DNA of 64,000 bases from Caballeronia mineralivorans PML1(12) (GTDB lineage Bacteria; Pseudomonadota; Gammaproteobacteria; Burkholderiales; Burkholderiaceae): the NCBI RefSeq assembly GCF_001028175.1, contig NZ_AEJF01000085.1, positions 1-64,000 on the forward strand, given 5' to 3'. Shown in pieces: positions 25,672 to 34,361 of the stretch (the stretch's first letter is position 1; each line of letters opens with the position of its first letter). A model generated the notes under the pieces. It did no database searches. It was not told the origin of the DNA and worked only from the letters and a program-made list of their open reading frames with translations. The translations under genes and the position numbers were made by a program.

Positions 25672-26472
25672 ATGACGACTCATCTTTCCCGCCTTGCCCG
25701 GCGCCTCTTCGTGGCCGCCGCTTTCGCCGTGCCGTTAGCGGCCACGACTACTTTCGCGCACGCGGACGCCCTCGATACCGTGCAGAAAAACGGCGTGATC
25801 CGGGTTGGCGTGTTCATGGACTATCCGCCGTTCGGCTCGATCGGTCCGGACATGAAGCCGCAGGGTTATGACATCGAAATGGCCGACTATCTGGCCAAGA
25901 CGATGAAGGTCAAGGTCGACCTCGTGCCGATCACCGGCGAGAACCGCATGGCTTATCTCGCGACCGGCAAGGCCGACGTGCTGCTGAGCGTGGGCCAGAC
26001 GCCGGAGCGGGAGAAAATTCTCGATTTTTCGCGGCCGTACGCGCCGTACTATCTCGCGGTATTCGGGCCGAAGGCATTGCCGGTGAAGAGCGAAAAGGAC
26101 CTGGCGGGCAAGACGATATCGGTTGCACGCGGCACCCTGGAAGATCTGAGCGTAACGAAGGTCGCACCGCCGGACGCGACGATCAAGCGTTTCGATGACC
26201 CCAATGGCGCCATTTCCGCGTTTCTGTCCGGGCAGGTTCAGTTGATGGTGGTGGGTAACGACGTGGGCGCAACGATCATCGCGCGTAATCCGCCGATCGC
26301 ACCCGAACAGAAATTCCAGCTTTTTAGTTCCCCGGATCATGTTGCCGTGAACAAGGGCGAAGCGCGCTTGCTGAAGGAAGTCGATGCGGCTGTGTTGAAA
26401 GCGAAGAACGATGGCACGTTGAACAAGCTTTCGACAAAGTGGCTCAAGGCCCCGTACCCGAGCGATTTGTAA
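25672..26472 (+). CDS. Amino-acid-type periplasmic binding protein
   Basis: A 266-residue substrate-binding protein of family 3 (polar amino acid type, SBP_bac_3). It has a signal peptide with RR and a hydrophobic core, cut near TFAHA-D. The mature protein begins LDTVQKNGVIRVGVFMDYPP, followed by MKPQGYDIEMADYLAKTM, FSRPYAPYYLAVFG and AGKTISVARGTLEDLSV, all standard for these two-lobed receptors. No permease or ATPase genes lie next to it, so its ABC partner must be elsewhere, or it works alone. Hairpins follow its stop. Confidence 0.92.
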   Translation: MTTHLSRLARRLFVAAAFAVPLAATTTFAHADALDTVQKNGVIRVGVFMDYPPFGSIGPDMKPQGYDIEMADYLAKTMKVKVDLVPITGENRMAYLATGKADVLLSVGQTPEREKILDFSRPYAPYYLAVFGPKALPVKSEKDLAGKTISVARGTLEDLSVTKVAPPDATIKRFDDPNGAISAFLSGQVQLMVVGNDVGATIIARNPPIAPEQKFQLFSSPDHVAVNKGEARLLKEVDAAVLKAKNDGTLNKLSTKWLKAPYPSDL

Positions 26473-26502
26473 GCAACGCCCAAGGCTAAGCTTTCGGTTT
26501 AA

Positions 26503-26528
26503 AAACTGCCACCGTGAGGAGGCAGTTT
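26503..26528 (+). terminator. Hairpin after binding-protein gene
   Basis: Stem AAACTGCC/GGCAGTTT with a 10-base loop, 30 bases after the stop. The T-run is short. Confidence 0.45.
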
Positions 26529-26638
26529 GCGTTTCATTTGTTCGGCGCGGTGTTCACGAATCTTCACGTCGATGCCGACCTGCCCATCACGCTCGACAAG
26601 GTGCTGCCGAAAACAACAGTCTGATGATTTGTTGCTCG

Positions 26639-26684
26639 AAAAAACCGCATGACTGCGTTCATATTGCTCGCCACGCGGTTTTTT
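26639..26684 (+). terminator. Second hairpin with T-run
   Basis: Arms AAAAAACCGC and GCGGTTTTTT around a 26-base loop. A possible bidirectional terminator ahead of the nucleotidyltransferase gene. Confidence 0.4.
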
Positions 26685-26748
26685 TCGTGCTTGCGGCGTA
26701 CCCTGCGGCTTGTCAAAATCGACGCTTCTTACTATCGGATAGCCGGCC

Positions 26749-27336
26749 ATGAGTTATTCATCGAGCGCGACCGGCATTCTGCTCGCAGCCGGTTACGGTT
26801 CCCGCTTCGATCCGAGCGGACTTCACAACAAACTTCTCGCTACGCTTCCCGACGGCACCCCGGTGGTGTTTCAGTCCGCGCGCCGATTGCTGTCGGCAGT
26901 GTCGCGAGTGGTCGCGGTGGTGAGGCCGGGGTCGGAGAAACTTGCGGAGGTATTGAACGAAGCGGGCTGCGATGTGATGTTTTCCATCGATGCCGAACGC
27001 GGCATGGGCGCGACGCTCGCCGCAGCGGTGCGCGCGACGCATGACGCGGAGGGCTGGCTGGTGACGCTTGGCGACATGCCGTGGATCAAGTCGCAGACCA
27101 TGGAAGCCGTGGCGCGGTCGCTGGATGGGGGTGCGTCGATCGTGGCGCCGTTTTATCGCGGGCAGCGAGGGCATCCTGCGGGGTTCAGCGCCATGCATCT
27201 GGAAACGCTCAGCGCGCTCGACGGCGATGCCGGCGCGCGGACGCTGTTCATGTCCGAGGCAGTGGAGCGTATCGACGTAGACGATGCGAATATTCTCCGC
27301 GATGTGGATTCGCCGGAGGACTTGCAGTTGCACTAA
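26749..27336 (+). CDS. MobA/MocA-like nucleotidyltransferase
   Basis: A 195-residue NTP-transferase with the Rossmann-like GT-A fold. The nucleotide-binding start GILLAAGYGSRFDPSG is followed by a changed lysine loop (LHNKLLATL). LVTLGDMPWIKSQTMEAV carries the metal-binding GDMP, and the C-terminus has RGQRGHPAGFSAMH and DVDSPEDL. This matches MocA/MobA-type cytidylyl- or guanylyltransferases of molybdenum cofactor maturation. No molybdoenzyme gene is nearby, so the exact acceptor is unknown. Confidence 0.88.
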   Translation: MSYSSSATGILLAAGYGSRFDPSGLHNKLLATLPDGTPVVFQSARRLLSAVSRVVAVVRPGSEKLAEVLNEAGCDVMFSIDAERGMGATLAAAVRATHDAEGWLVTLGDMPWIKSQTMEAVARSLDGGASIVAPFYRGQRGHPAGFSAMHLETLSALDGDAGARTLFMSEAVERIDVDDANILRDVDSPEDLQLH

Positions 27337-27448
27337 ACGATGCTCTTGTTGCCCGCACGATGGTCCGGCGCAAGGCTGAAACATTTAGAGACCCAACTGA
27401 AACAACACGTAACCTGAGTCAACTTTCCTGAAAGCCTGGCGTTAACCC

Positions 27449-27991
27449 GTGGACAGCGCCAATCCTGGCGACGATTTCAAGGCAACCGACTCCATGGCCG
27501 CCCTTCCGCTTTCAGCACTCCAGCAACGTCAACAAAAACAAGGCCACGCGGCGCTCGTCCCGAGATCCGCCGGGCAACTCAAGGCGGAACATGACGGCAT
27601 CGTCGGCCGTGCGCAGTTTTTCCTCTACGCGACCATCGCGCTGGCTATCGTTGGCGTGATCGCCGTCGCCGTGCTGCCGTTCTCGTCCATTCCCAACGAC
27701 TTCAGTTTCGGTGCGCAGGAAGTGGTCGGCGTCGCGGTGTTCGCGGCGTGCCTGTTCCTGCTGCACGAGCGCGCGGAACTCACGCTGCGGCTCTACAACT
27801 ACGAACCCGTCGAACAGACCACCCAGGGCGAACTGCGCGCGCTGCTGCATCGCGTGCCGGAAGGCGTTTCGTATCAGAACGCCCTCGCCGCCGACAACCG
27901 GACGTTCGTGACTGTGGAAGCGGAAGAAATTCGTCGTCGCGCCGATGCGTTCAAACCGCAGGCCGAAGGCCAGGAAGCCGCGGAATCCTGA
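27449..27991 (+). CDS. Small two-helix membrane protein, function unknown
   Basis: A 180-residue protein not recognised beyond its topology. A charged N-terminal part of about 55 residues is followed by two hydrophobic segments (FFLYATIALAIVGVIAVAVL and VVGVAVFAACLFLLH), then a soluble C-terminal part rich in Glu and Arg. The first codon is GTG at 27449, and ATG 27494 (MAALPLSAL) is an alternative start. It is a single gene followed by a hairpin terminator. Confidence 0.7.
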   Translation: MDSANPGDDFKATDSMAALPLSALQQRQQKQGHAALVPRSAGQLKAEHDGIVGRAQFFLYATIALAIVGVIAVAVLPFSSIPNDFSFGAQEVVGVAVFAACLFLLHERAELTLRLYNYEPVEQTTQGELRALLHRVPEGVSYQNALAADNRTFVTVEAEEIRRRADAFKPQAEGQEAAES

Positions 27992-28323
27992 TCGCGGCGC
28001 GTTGACCGGCCGCTGGGCGTAATCGAGCCCCTTAGCGCCCGTCGTATGAAAATCGCGCGGAAACAAAAATGAAAGCCGCCGCTCCGCATTCGCGGGCCGG
28101 CGGTTTTCATTTTTTATGCGCGTGTGCCGTGCTTGAACGCGGCATTCTTTTAATTCTCTTCGAACGGGAAAACGCAAGCCCTCACGCGCGAACCGTGGCC
28201 CGCATGGCGCCCGCCGGGTATGACGTGAAAGACGCGTTTTTCCGGGCCTGTCTTTCAGCCCGCATACGCCTATGCTGAAGTACGTGACATAAGCGTTCGA
28301 CTGCAAATACACGGAGGCGAGTC
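27992..28323. other. Intergenic region with terminator
   Basis: About 330 bases. It contains the hairpin at 28069 and the promoter region of the 59-residue ORF. No larger gene is seen. Confidence 0.4.
28069..28114 (+). terminator. Hairpin terminator
   Basis: Stem CCGCCG/CGGCGG extended by ATGAAA/TTTTCAT, followed by a further T-run (ATTTTTT). Confidence 0.55.
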
Positions 28324-28503
28324 ATGAACCACGTGAACAACATCCAGTACATGAAATACGACATGCAGAGCAATCCCATTCCCGACCCGCTTGCCGACCC
28401 GAACCGTGATCCTGAAGCGGACCCGTTGTCGCCGCCGTCGCCGGGCCATCGGCCAGAGGAACCGCAGCATCCCGACGCGCCGCCGGACGGGCATCCGGTT
28501 TAA
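28324..28503 (+). CDS. Small proline/aspartate-rich protein (59 aa)
   Basis: A short reading frame with a very good ribosome site (GGAGGCGAG, 6-7 bases before ATG). It encodes 59 residues. The first 15 are MNHVNNIQYMKYDMQ. The rest is Pro/Asp/Glu-rich with repeated PDPLADPNRDPEADP-like spacing, probably disordered. It has no known domain. The convergent sugar exporter gene ends 21 bases downstream. I consider it real because of the ribosome site and biased composition. Confidence 0.6.
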   Translation: MNHVNNIQYMKYDMQSNPIPDPLADPNRDPEADPLSPPSPGHRPEEPQHPDAPPDGHPV

Positions 28504-28524
28504 TAGTCTTGCTACCAACCCGGG

Positions 28525-29808
28525 TTATGGCGCGGTTTCCGTAACGTCGATAACGGCAACCGCGCTGCCTGGAACGCCCGGCTCCGCCGCTGGATCGAAG
28601 AACATCTTCGCGCCGCGCTGATAGTTAAAAATGAACAGCACCACCGATGCCGTCGACGCCAGCAGCACGCAGAAAACGAACACCGCGCGATAACCCCACG
28701 TCGCCGCAACGAACCCCGATGCAACACCTGCGAGCACGGAACCCGTGCGCATGGTGTTGAAAAACAGCGTGGTCGCGCGGGCCAGCGCGCCGGGCATCAG
28801 CTCCTGAAAGTATGACATCCCGAGACAAGACGTCACTGCGACCACCACGGCGTTGAGGATCTGCAGCGGCACGAGTACCCAAAGATTCGGCGCGAGCGCG
28901 ATCCCGGCGAAATACACAATGTGGGACAGCGACGCGAACGCGATCATGTTCGCCTTGTTGATGCGCCGGGCCGCGCCGCCGAGCAGGAGCATCATCGGAA
29001 TTTCGGCGAATGCGCCGAGGCCGACCATCTGCGCAACGTGCGCGGTCGTGCCGTGCAACTGATCGACGATCAGCACAGGCAGCATGATGGTCGCGATCGC
29101 CGAGCCCATGCCGATCAGCGTAAAACTCACCAGCGCCGCGTACACATGCGCGTTTTTCGCTTGGCTCGGGATTTCGCTGCTGGTTTTATCGGCGGCCTCG
29201 TAGGTGTCGTAGGTCTTGGGCTCACGCATGCACAACACGATCAGGCCGGCCAGCGCAAACGCGCCCGCCGCCGATAAAAACAGCCCATTAAACCCCGACA
29301 CGCCCAGCACGATCGCGCCGACCGCCGGACCGAACACCCACGCACAGGACAGCGTGGTGCGCAGGGTCGCCATCGGCAATTCGGTGTGTTCGATACCTTC
29401 AGCGTGCAGCCTCGCTTTGCCGAACGTAAAAAGCTGCGGGAACACCGCCGCGCCGATGCTCAGGAACACACAGCCGAAGATGGTCAGTAACACGTAGTTA
29501 CGCGTGACGCACAGCAGCGCATAACCCAGCGCCGATCCCGCGATGGACAGCAGCACAATGCGCTTTTTATCGCTCCGGCGATCGGCGATACGTCCGAGAT
29601 ACGTACTCACGATCACGCTGCTCACCGCGGTCAGCGTCATGAAGATGCCGAGGCGAAGCGGCGTCATATGCGCCTCGGTCGCACCGAACAGCGACGTGTA
29701 CGGCACGGCGAATGAGGAAGCGATGCCGGACAGGAACATCGCGAGTGAAATGCCGGGATAACCGGGAAGACGGATTAGCGCGAGGAAAGTCTTGAATACG
29801 GCGTTCAT
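28525..29808 (-). CDS. Sugar efflux transporter (SetA/SetB type MFS)
   Basis: A 427-residue, 12-helix major facilitator protein of the SET family, which exports sugars and glycosides such as lactose or glucose analogues. The N-terminal LSGIASSFAVPYTSLFGATE, the loop YLGRIADRRSDKKRI (MFS motif A position) and LRTTLSCAWVFGPAVGAIVL agree with SetA/SetB/SotB. It is a single gene, convergent with the small ORF and downstream of the sensor kinase gene with about 160 bases between. Start ATG 29808. Confidence 0.9.
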   Translation of the reverse strand: MNAVFKTFLALIRLPGYPGISLAMFLSGIASSFAVPYTSLFGATEAHMTPLRLGIFMTLTAVSSVIVSTYLGRIADRRSDKKRIVLLSIAGSALGYALLCVTRNYVLLTIFGCVFLSIGAAVFPQLFTFGKARLHAEGIEHTELPMATLRTTLSCAWVFGPAVGAIVLGVSGFNGLFLSAAGAFALAGLIVLCMREPKTYDTYEAADKTSSEIPSQAKNAHVYAALVSFTLIGMGSAIATIMLPVLIVDQLHGTTAHVAQMVGLGAFAEIPMMLLLGGAARRINKANMIAFASLSHIVYFAGIALAPNLWVLVPLQILNAVVVAVTSCLGMSYFQELMPGALARATTLFFNTMRTGSVLAGVASGFVAATWGYRAVFVFCVLLASTASVVLFIFNYQRGAKMFFDPAAEPGVPGSAVAVIDVTETAP

Positions 29809-29969
29809 TGAAACTCACGTTGGCGGCCAGGGTCCGTCGCGCGGCGCTCCGTTCGAGCGAGAGAAACGACGTTCAGCGGGCACTTAAACACGAGCGCGCA
29901 TTTTTTTCAATGACGTTTTCTTCAATGATCGGCGACTCAAAGGCGACGCAAAGGCAACGCACTGCCCTA

Positions 29970-31304
29970 TCAAGCCGCGCGTAGCCCGGTGACGATGACT
30001 CGCAATCCGGTCCTGTCGGTCCGGTTAAGCAACGTGAATCCCGCCCGGTGTTTTGCCGCTATCTTGGCCGCAATCGCCAAGCCGAGCCCACTTCCCTGCC
30101 CGGTGGAATTCGACGCGCGATAGAAACGATCCAAAACCCGTCCGAGGTCGTCCGGTGGGATGCCCGGCCCGTTGTCTATTACCTCGAGGCACACTTCGTC
30201 TCCTTGCTTGGCGAGCAATACATCGACCCGGCCTCCGGGTTCGGTGTAACGAATAGCATTGTCGATAAGGTTTGTGACCAGGGTCGTTAGCGAGGCCTCA
30301 TCTCCCGACACCGGAACGGCACCGCCTCCTTGCGAGGCATTCTCGCAATCGAGTCCCAGGTCGATTCCCTTTTGCTCGGCTAACACGGACAAGTCGCCAA
30401 TAACCCGCGATGCGACTTCCTGAATATCCACTTTCCCCTCGCGCGCGCTTGCCTCGGTATCTTCGCGCGCAAGCGCTAGAAGTTGCTGCACCAGGTGAAT
30501 CGCGCGATTCACCCGCTCCTCCATTTTTCGCAACAGTACGCCGTCATATACGGGTCCTTCGTGCTGTCGCGCGGCCTGTATCTGCAGCTTGAGCGCAGTC
30601 AACGGTGTTCTGAGTTCGTGCGCCGCGTCCGCCACAAAAACGCGCTGCACACGCAACGTATTGTCGAGGCGCACCAGCAATTGATTCAACGACTCAACCA
30701 GCGGTTGCACTTCTATCGGCAGGTCTTTGTCCTTTTCAATTGCGGTCAGCGTTTCACTCGAGCGCGCCGCCAATGATTTGGAAAGTGTATTGACGGGCCT
30801 GAGTGCACGCTTCACGACGAACAATACGAGCGCGATTTCCAGCGGAAGAATCGCTAACAAAGGCCATAAGGTTCTGGACGCGAGTTTCAACGCGAGTTCG
30901 TCGCGCACGAACGTGGGCTGACCGAGTTGCACGAATCGCGAGGGCTGTTGCAAGCCGAATACGCGGTAGTGCCGCTCGCCAATTTCTATCGATTGAAACC
31001 CGGCGTCCTGCCGCGGAAGTTCTACGCCCGGCGGGGAGTGATAGGTCAAATTGCCCGCCTCGTCCCAGATCTGTATCACGACGCGGTCGTCTTGCAAGCC
31101 TTCGAATTCTCCGGAGTTGCTGTTCGCCAGCTTCGCGTCGGCAACCGACTGCGGCAGGGAAATAGCCACCGACCTGAGCTCGTAGTCGAAAAGTTCGTTC
31201 GCCTCTTCTCGCGCACTCTGGAAGATGCCGTATCCGGCGAGGATACTCATCAAACCCAGGCCCACGATCAGACCCATCAATAGTTGAGAACGAACCGATT
31301 TCAC
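29970..31304 (-). CDS. Sensor histidine kinase (QseC-like), no adjacent regulator
   Basis: A 444-residue membrane histidine kinase. A first membrane helix (LLMGLIVGLGLMSILAGYGI) precedes a periplasmic sensor of about 110 residues. A second helix (LWPLLAILPLEIALVLFVV), a HAMP-like part, the H-box VFVADAAHELRTPLTALK, the N-box NLIDNAIRYTEPGG, the G1 box DNGPGIPPDD and G2 box GQGSGLGLAI follow. The layout matches QseC/PmrB. The GTG at 31304 (VKSVRSQLL) is preferred because GAGG lies upstream and length then fits the family; an in-frame ATG at 31442 would add 46 residues of non-membrane sequence. No response regulator lies beside it, which is unusual for this family. Confidence 0.88.
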   Translation of the reverse strand: MKSVRSQLLMGLIVGLGLMSILAGYGIFQSAREEANELFDYELRSVAISLPQSVADAKLANSNSGEFEGLQDDRVVIQIWDEAGNLTYHSPPGVELPRQDAGFQSIEIGERHYRVFGLQQPSRFVQLGQPTFVRDELALKLASRTLWPLLAILPLEIALVLFVVKRALRPVNTLSKSLAARSSETLTAIEKDKDLPIEVQPLVESLNQLLVRLDNTLRVQRVFVADAAHELRTPLTALKLQIQAARQHEGPVYDGVLLRKMEERVNRAIHLVQQLLALAREDTEASAREGKVDIQEVASRVIGDLSVLAEQKGIDLGLDCENASQGGGAVPVSGDEASLTTLVTNLIDNAIRYTEPGGRVDVLLAKQGDEVCLEVIDNGPGIPPDDLGRVLDRFYRASNSTGQGSGLGLAIAAKIAAKHRAGFTLLNRTDRTGLRVIVTGLRAA

Positions 31305-31532
31305 CCAAACCTCGCTAATTAAAAGCCGGTGGGTCGAAAGCCGACGAGCGCTACCCTGCCGCTGTCGACGCCGTGGTTCGAAACTGCAGATTGCGTTCGC
31401 CCCACGCGCCGGCCGCAGCAAACCCTCCTTCGTCCGAACCACTAAGCCGCGTTAGTTTTTGTCTAATTTGCCTATTAAGTTGGAGCGCTGGCTTTAAGGT
31501 CGGCGTCCACGTTCAAGTGTGAGGTGCATTCG

Positions 31533-31549
31533 CTTAAGAATTGCTTATC
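31533..31549. promoter_or_regulatory. QseB/PmrA-like direct repeat box 1
   Basis: CTTAAG-AATTG-CTTATC, two half-sites spaced by 5 bases. This is the arrangement recognised by OmpR-family regulators of the PmrA/QseB group. It lies upstream of the kinase gene. Confidence 0.4.
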
Positions 31550-31618
31550 CGTGGTGGTGACACGCAGCTCGTTGCCGGGAATTCCCTTTGCGCCAGGAAT
31601 TTCACGCATCCCAACGGG

Positions 31619-31635
31619 CTAAGGTTTCTTTAAGT
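31619..31635. promoter_or_regulatory. QseB/PmrA-like direct repeat box 2
   Basis: CTAAGG-TTTCT-TTAAGT, again with an 11-base period, about 95 bases before the start of the small exported-protein gene. Confidence 0.35.
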
Positions 31636-31727
31636 ATTTCCGCCTACTCTTGTCTCAACGGTTGTACGAAGACGTTCCTCCGATTAACGCAACGCTTCAC
31701 CTACAACGAGTGGTCCGGGAGTACATC

Positions 31728-32021
31728 ATGAAACACCTTATGTCCGCAGTCATCGCCGCCTCAGTGCTGATCTTGCCAGCTGTGTCGTTTGCCGCCCAAG
31801 CCGATGGACCCAGAGCGATGGAGCGCGTTGTTCAGCAAAACGACAACTACGAAAAAGACCGTTCGCAGCAACCGCTAACCGCTAATAACGAGGGCAAGTC
31901 AGCGCCATCATCGGATGCGGATAAATCGGCCTATGGCTCTACTTCCAATGGTGACTCTCACGAGTCGGGGGCAAGGAGTTTTGCGCCTGCGCAAAGCCCA
32001 TCGCTGTTCGCGCATCACTGA
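31728..32021 (+). CDS. Small exported protein, function unknown
   Basis: A 97-residue protein with a signal peptide (MKHLMSAVIAASVLILPAVS, cut after FAA-Q). It is followed by a polar, Ser/Asn/Gln/Glu-rich mature part without domains. The ATG at 31728 follows GGGAG; an open frame of 26 codons lies upstream. It is divergent from the sensor kinase gene and has a PmrA/QseB-like box in its promoter region, so it is a candidate target of that system. No family is recognised. Confidence 0.7.
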   Translation: MKHLMSAVIAASVLILPAVSFAAQADGPRAMERVVQQNDNYEKDRSQQPLTANNEGKSAPSSDADKSAYGSTSNGDSHESGARSFAPAQSPSLFAHH

Positions 32022-32195
32022 CTACGCGCGTGTGATCGCACTTGGATCGGACATCGCACGCGGCAACGGATTTCGTTACCGTCCGTTACAGAAGAGCAGC
32101 ATCGGTTGCACATGAAGACGACCTCGGCGGCTACCATTTCCTTGCCAGAGCACGAAGCGCTGCATAGGGCTGGCGGTCCAACCTGGAAGTGAATC

Positions 32196-32510
32196 ATGAA
32201 ACGCGAAGTATCGTTGCTCGTCGTAGCCATTGCGGCTGCGTGTGCATCCAGTGCTGCTTCGGCGCACGCAAGCATAGGGGTTTATCTCGGCGTCCCCGGA
32301 CCTGTCTATGTGGCACCGCCGCCGGTCTATTATCCGCCGCCACCGCCCGTCTATTATCAGGCGCCGCCACAGGTTATCTATCAAGCGCCACCTGTAGTCT
32401 ATGGTCCGCCGCCAGGTAGTTATAGGTACGGCTACGGATACGGGTATAGAGGCGATGGCTGGGATCATCGCGACTGGGAGCATCATCGGCGCCATGACGA
32501 CGATGATTGA
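32196..32510 (+). CDS. PXPV-type proline/tyrosine-rich exported protein
   Basis: A 104-residue protein with a signal peptide (MKREVSLLVVAIAAACASSA, cut near AHA-S). The mature part is a low-complexity Pro/Tyr/Val region (VAPPPVYYPPPPPVYY and similar blocks), then a GYGYGYR patch and a His/Asp-rich C-terminus ending DDDD. Such PXPV-type surface proteins are frequent in Burkholderia and unstudied; the His/Asp end could bind metal. A GGAAGTGAATC segment precedes the start. Confidence 0.8.
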   Translation: MKREVSLLVVAIAAACASSAASAHASIGVYLGVPGPVYVAPPPVYYPPPPPVYYQAPPQVIYQAPPVVYGPPPGSYRYGYGYGYRGDGWDHRDWEHHRRHDDDD

Positions 32511-32878
32511 ACGCTCGTAGCATCGTGCGAGAGAACATGGCGCCACTCACGCTGGGGCGGCGACTTCACTGCGGCGATAGCCTTCCAGGTTTGCCGCAAC
32601 CAGCGTCGTTCTCGAACTCTGCGTGCTGATGTGGGTCCTGTTGTCTTGGCACTTCGCAGTCGCGCAGTTTGTCGACGTCCCCACCATCAGCCGTGGTCCT
32701 GAGATGATGAAAATGACGGCCGGGGGCGCACACTTCGGCGGTAACGATAGTCATCGTCATCACGGACACCGGTAGCGAGCGCAGGCTCCCACAATTGCTT
32801 ACACATCTCACAAGCTGACGGTAAACGTGCAATCCGGCAGGCGCGTTATATACGCACACATCCACCTTGGAGATTGCC
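32511..32878. other. Intergenic region
   Basis: About 370 bases. Minus-strand open frames here lack ribosome sites and family features, and no gene is supported. Confidence 0.4.
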
Positions 32879-33565
32879 GTGAGCGCCAATCCTAATCTGT
32901 CAGAGTCACCCCGTAGCCGCATCCACCCGTTGATTGCAGCAGCCGCGGTAGCGGTCATTTTGGTCAGCGGCGTCGGAGTCGCTGCCATGACCGGGATTCT
33001 CCCGACATCGAAGGCGGTTCCTGCTGCAGTGACTCCTCCCGCACTGCTCGATACGCAACCCGGTGATTCTCTAAACGGGCTGAAGCCGAGTGTGCAGCCC
33101 CAGGCGCCGAGCGCAGCGCCGACTCGCCCCGTGACGCATCGTCATCACGTGAACCCGGCGGGACAAAACACTGCATCGAATGAAACCGGCCGTGCGCCTG
33201 CTGGACCGGCATACACCGCTGCTCCCGCTGTAGACCCGTATGCCGGCCAGGTCGTTTCCGTGAACACGGTCAAGACAGCAGAACCTACCACGGGCCTCGG
33301 CGCGCTTGGAGGTGCTGTGATTGGCGGGCTGGCGGGCACTCAGATTGGCAATGGGCGGGGACGGACGGCTGCAACCATAGTCGGTGCGCTTGGCGGCGGC
33401 TTGGCGGGCAACACGGTGGAGCACGCGGTGCACAAGGCGACGACCTACGACGTGCAAGTGCGGATGGAAGACGGTAGTTACAGGAACTTCAGTTACCAGA
33501 CGGATCCGGGACTCCAGGCAGGCCAGCGTGTGCATGTGTCCGGCGATTCTCTGACTGCGTCTTAA
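32879..33565 (+). CDS. Glycine-zipper 2TM (SmpA/Rick-17kDa-like) membrane protein
   Basis: A 228-residue envelope protein. An N-terminal membrane anchor (LIAAAAVAVILVSGVGVAAM) is followed by a Pro/Ala-rich linker (about 45-130). The glycine-zipper 2TM domain follows, with GLGALGGAVIGGLAGTQIGN and TAATIVGALGGGLAGNTVEH. A small C-terminal beta part (YDVQVRMEDGSYRNFSYQTD) completes it. Related 17-kDa antigen-type proteins sit in the envelope and have structural roles. The GTG at 32879 is preferred over TTG 32867 because GGAG is then 6 bases upstream. Confidence 0.88.
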   Translation: MSANPNLSESPRSRIHPLIAAAAVAVILVSGVGVAAMTGILPTSKAVPAAVTPPALLDTQPGDSLNGLKPSVQPQAPSAAPTRPVTHRHHVNPAGQNTASNETGRAPAGPAYTAAPAVDPYAGQVVSVNTVKTAEPTTGLGALGGAVIGGLAGTQIGNGRGRTAATIVGALGGGLAGNTVEHAVHKATTYDVQVRMEDGSYRNFSYQTDPGLQAGQRVHVSGDSLTAS

Positions 33566-33701
33566 GCGTCTGCGTTGAGCTTCAATCTTTAAGTTTCAAT
33601 CTTCAAGTTTTCTTAAGCAGACTTAACGCCGCAGCGAATGCGATTCTTCCGTCAGGTCGAAACGGCTTTGCAAAATCGCTGCGGCGCTTCATACACGGCC
33701 C
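33566..33701. repeat. TTAAG-rich tandem motifs
   Basis: Between 33561 and 33627 there are several TTAAG/TTAAC words, including CTTAAG-CAGA-CTTAAC at 33612, and a tandem TTCAATCTTTAAG/TTCAATCTTCAAG pair. They follow the glycine-zipper gene directly. Their role is unclear. Confidence 0.3.
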
Positions 33702-33839
33702 TCATGCGAACAGGCGTTTAATCCTTTGCCAGAACGCAAATCGATGCGGGGGCGCGACATCCGTCGACAACGCTTCGTCTGGATGGAAGTGGACTTCCCG
33801 AACCTGCCGAACCTGTGAGACAAGCAGCCCGATGTACAT
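33702..33839 (-). CDS. Possible 45-residue small protein
   Basis: A short minus-strand frame starting MYIGLLVSQVRQVREVHFHP and ending FAFWQRIKRLFA. The ATG has only a weak GAGAG ribosome site. An amphipathic C-terminus and a non-random look support it, but there is no family match, so it is tentative. Confidence 0.35.
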   Translation of the reverse strand: MYIGLLVSQVRQVREVHFHPDEALSTDVAPPHRFAFWQRIKRLFA

Positions 33840-34106
33840 GATAATTCTCTCAATGTTGGACTTTTGATTTCAAGGGAAGTCGACAGCATCGAGTTCGAAC
33901 GCGCATTTCGCGCGCGGCGACATGGGGCTTATCCGCTTCCGCTAGTTAAGGCGTGTGGCGTATGAAGTGGCGTTCGTATCCTGCATAACCCTCCTTTCCT
34001 GTTTGTTAGCCGCCTTCACCGGGTGGCCAGCGATTCTCGTAACAACGGTACACGAGATAAGCATGCCGAACTATCACCGCTACCTACGTTAGATTCAACG
34101 CGCCCT

Positions 34107-34361
34107 TCAATGTTCCAGGAAACTCCCCAAAGCCATCTTCGGCCGGTCGGATGCGGGCGGGAACACGCACCAGCAGCCGTCATCGTGGCGAAAGAAAAGC
34201 AAAGCGCGAGACCCAAGCGGCAACGAGGTTTCGACACACACATACCGCCTTCGGCCTAAGCGCGTGCGACTGAACTCAGTAACACGAACAGGTGTCGAGA
34301 GGCCGGGGGCCAGCCATTTGTCGACCTGCGTACGTAGCGAATATTCATGCGTGGATTTCAT
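34107..34361 (-). CDS. Small hypothetical protein (84 aa)
   Basis: An 84-residue soluble protein, MKSTHEYSLRTQVDKWLAPG onwards, with the conserved-looking core RYVCVETSLPLGSRALLFFR and HDDGCWCVFPPA. Proteins of this type occur in Burkholderia without assigned function. ATG 34361 follows CCGGAG. It overlaps the end of the upstream small ORF by 17 bases, implying translational coupling. Confidence 0.6.
   Translation of the reverse strand: MKSTHEYSLRTQVDKWLAPGLSTPVRVTEFSRTRLGRRRYVCVETSLPLGSRALLFFRHDDGCWCVFPPASDRPKMALGSFLEH

Larger units (their letters stand above)
31305..31727. other. Divergent intergenic region with QseB/PmrA-like boxes
   Basis: About 420 bases between the divergent kinase and small exported-protein genes. 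Two pairs of TTAAG-type direct repeats with 11-base period are annotated separately. No gene is seen. Confidence 0.4.

Noticed and set aside
26499-26750. Minus-strand 83-residue frame between the binding-protein and transferase genes
   Set aside because: It is made of two hairpin regions and lacks a ribosome site or family features.
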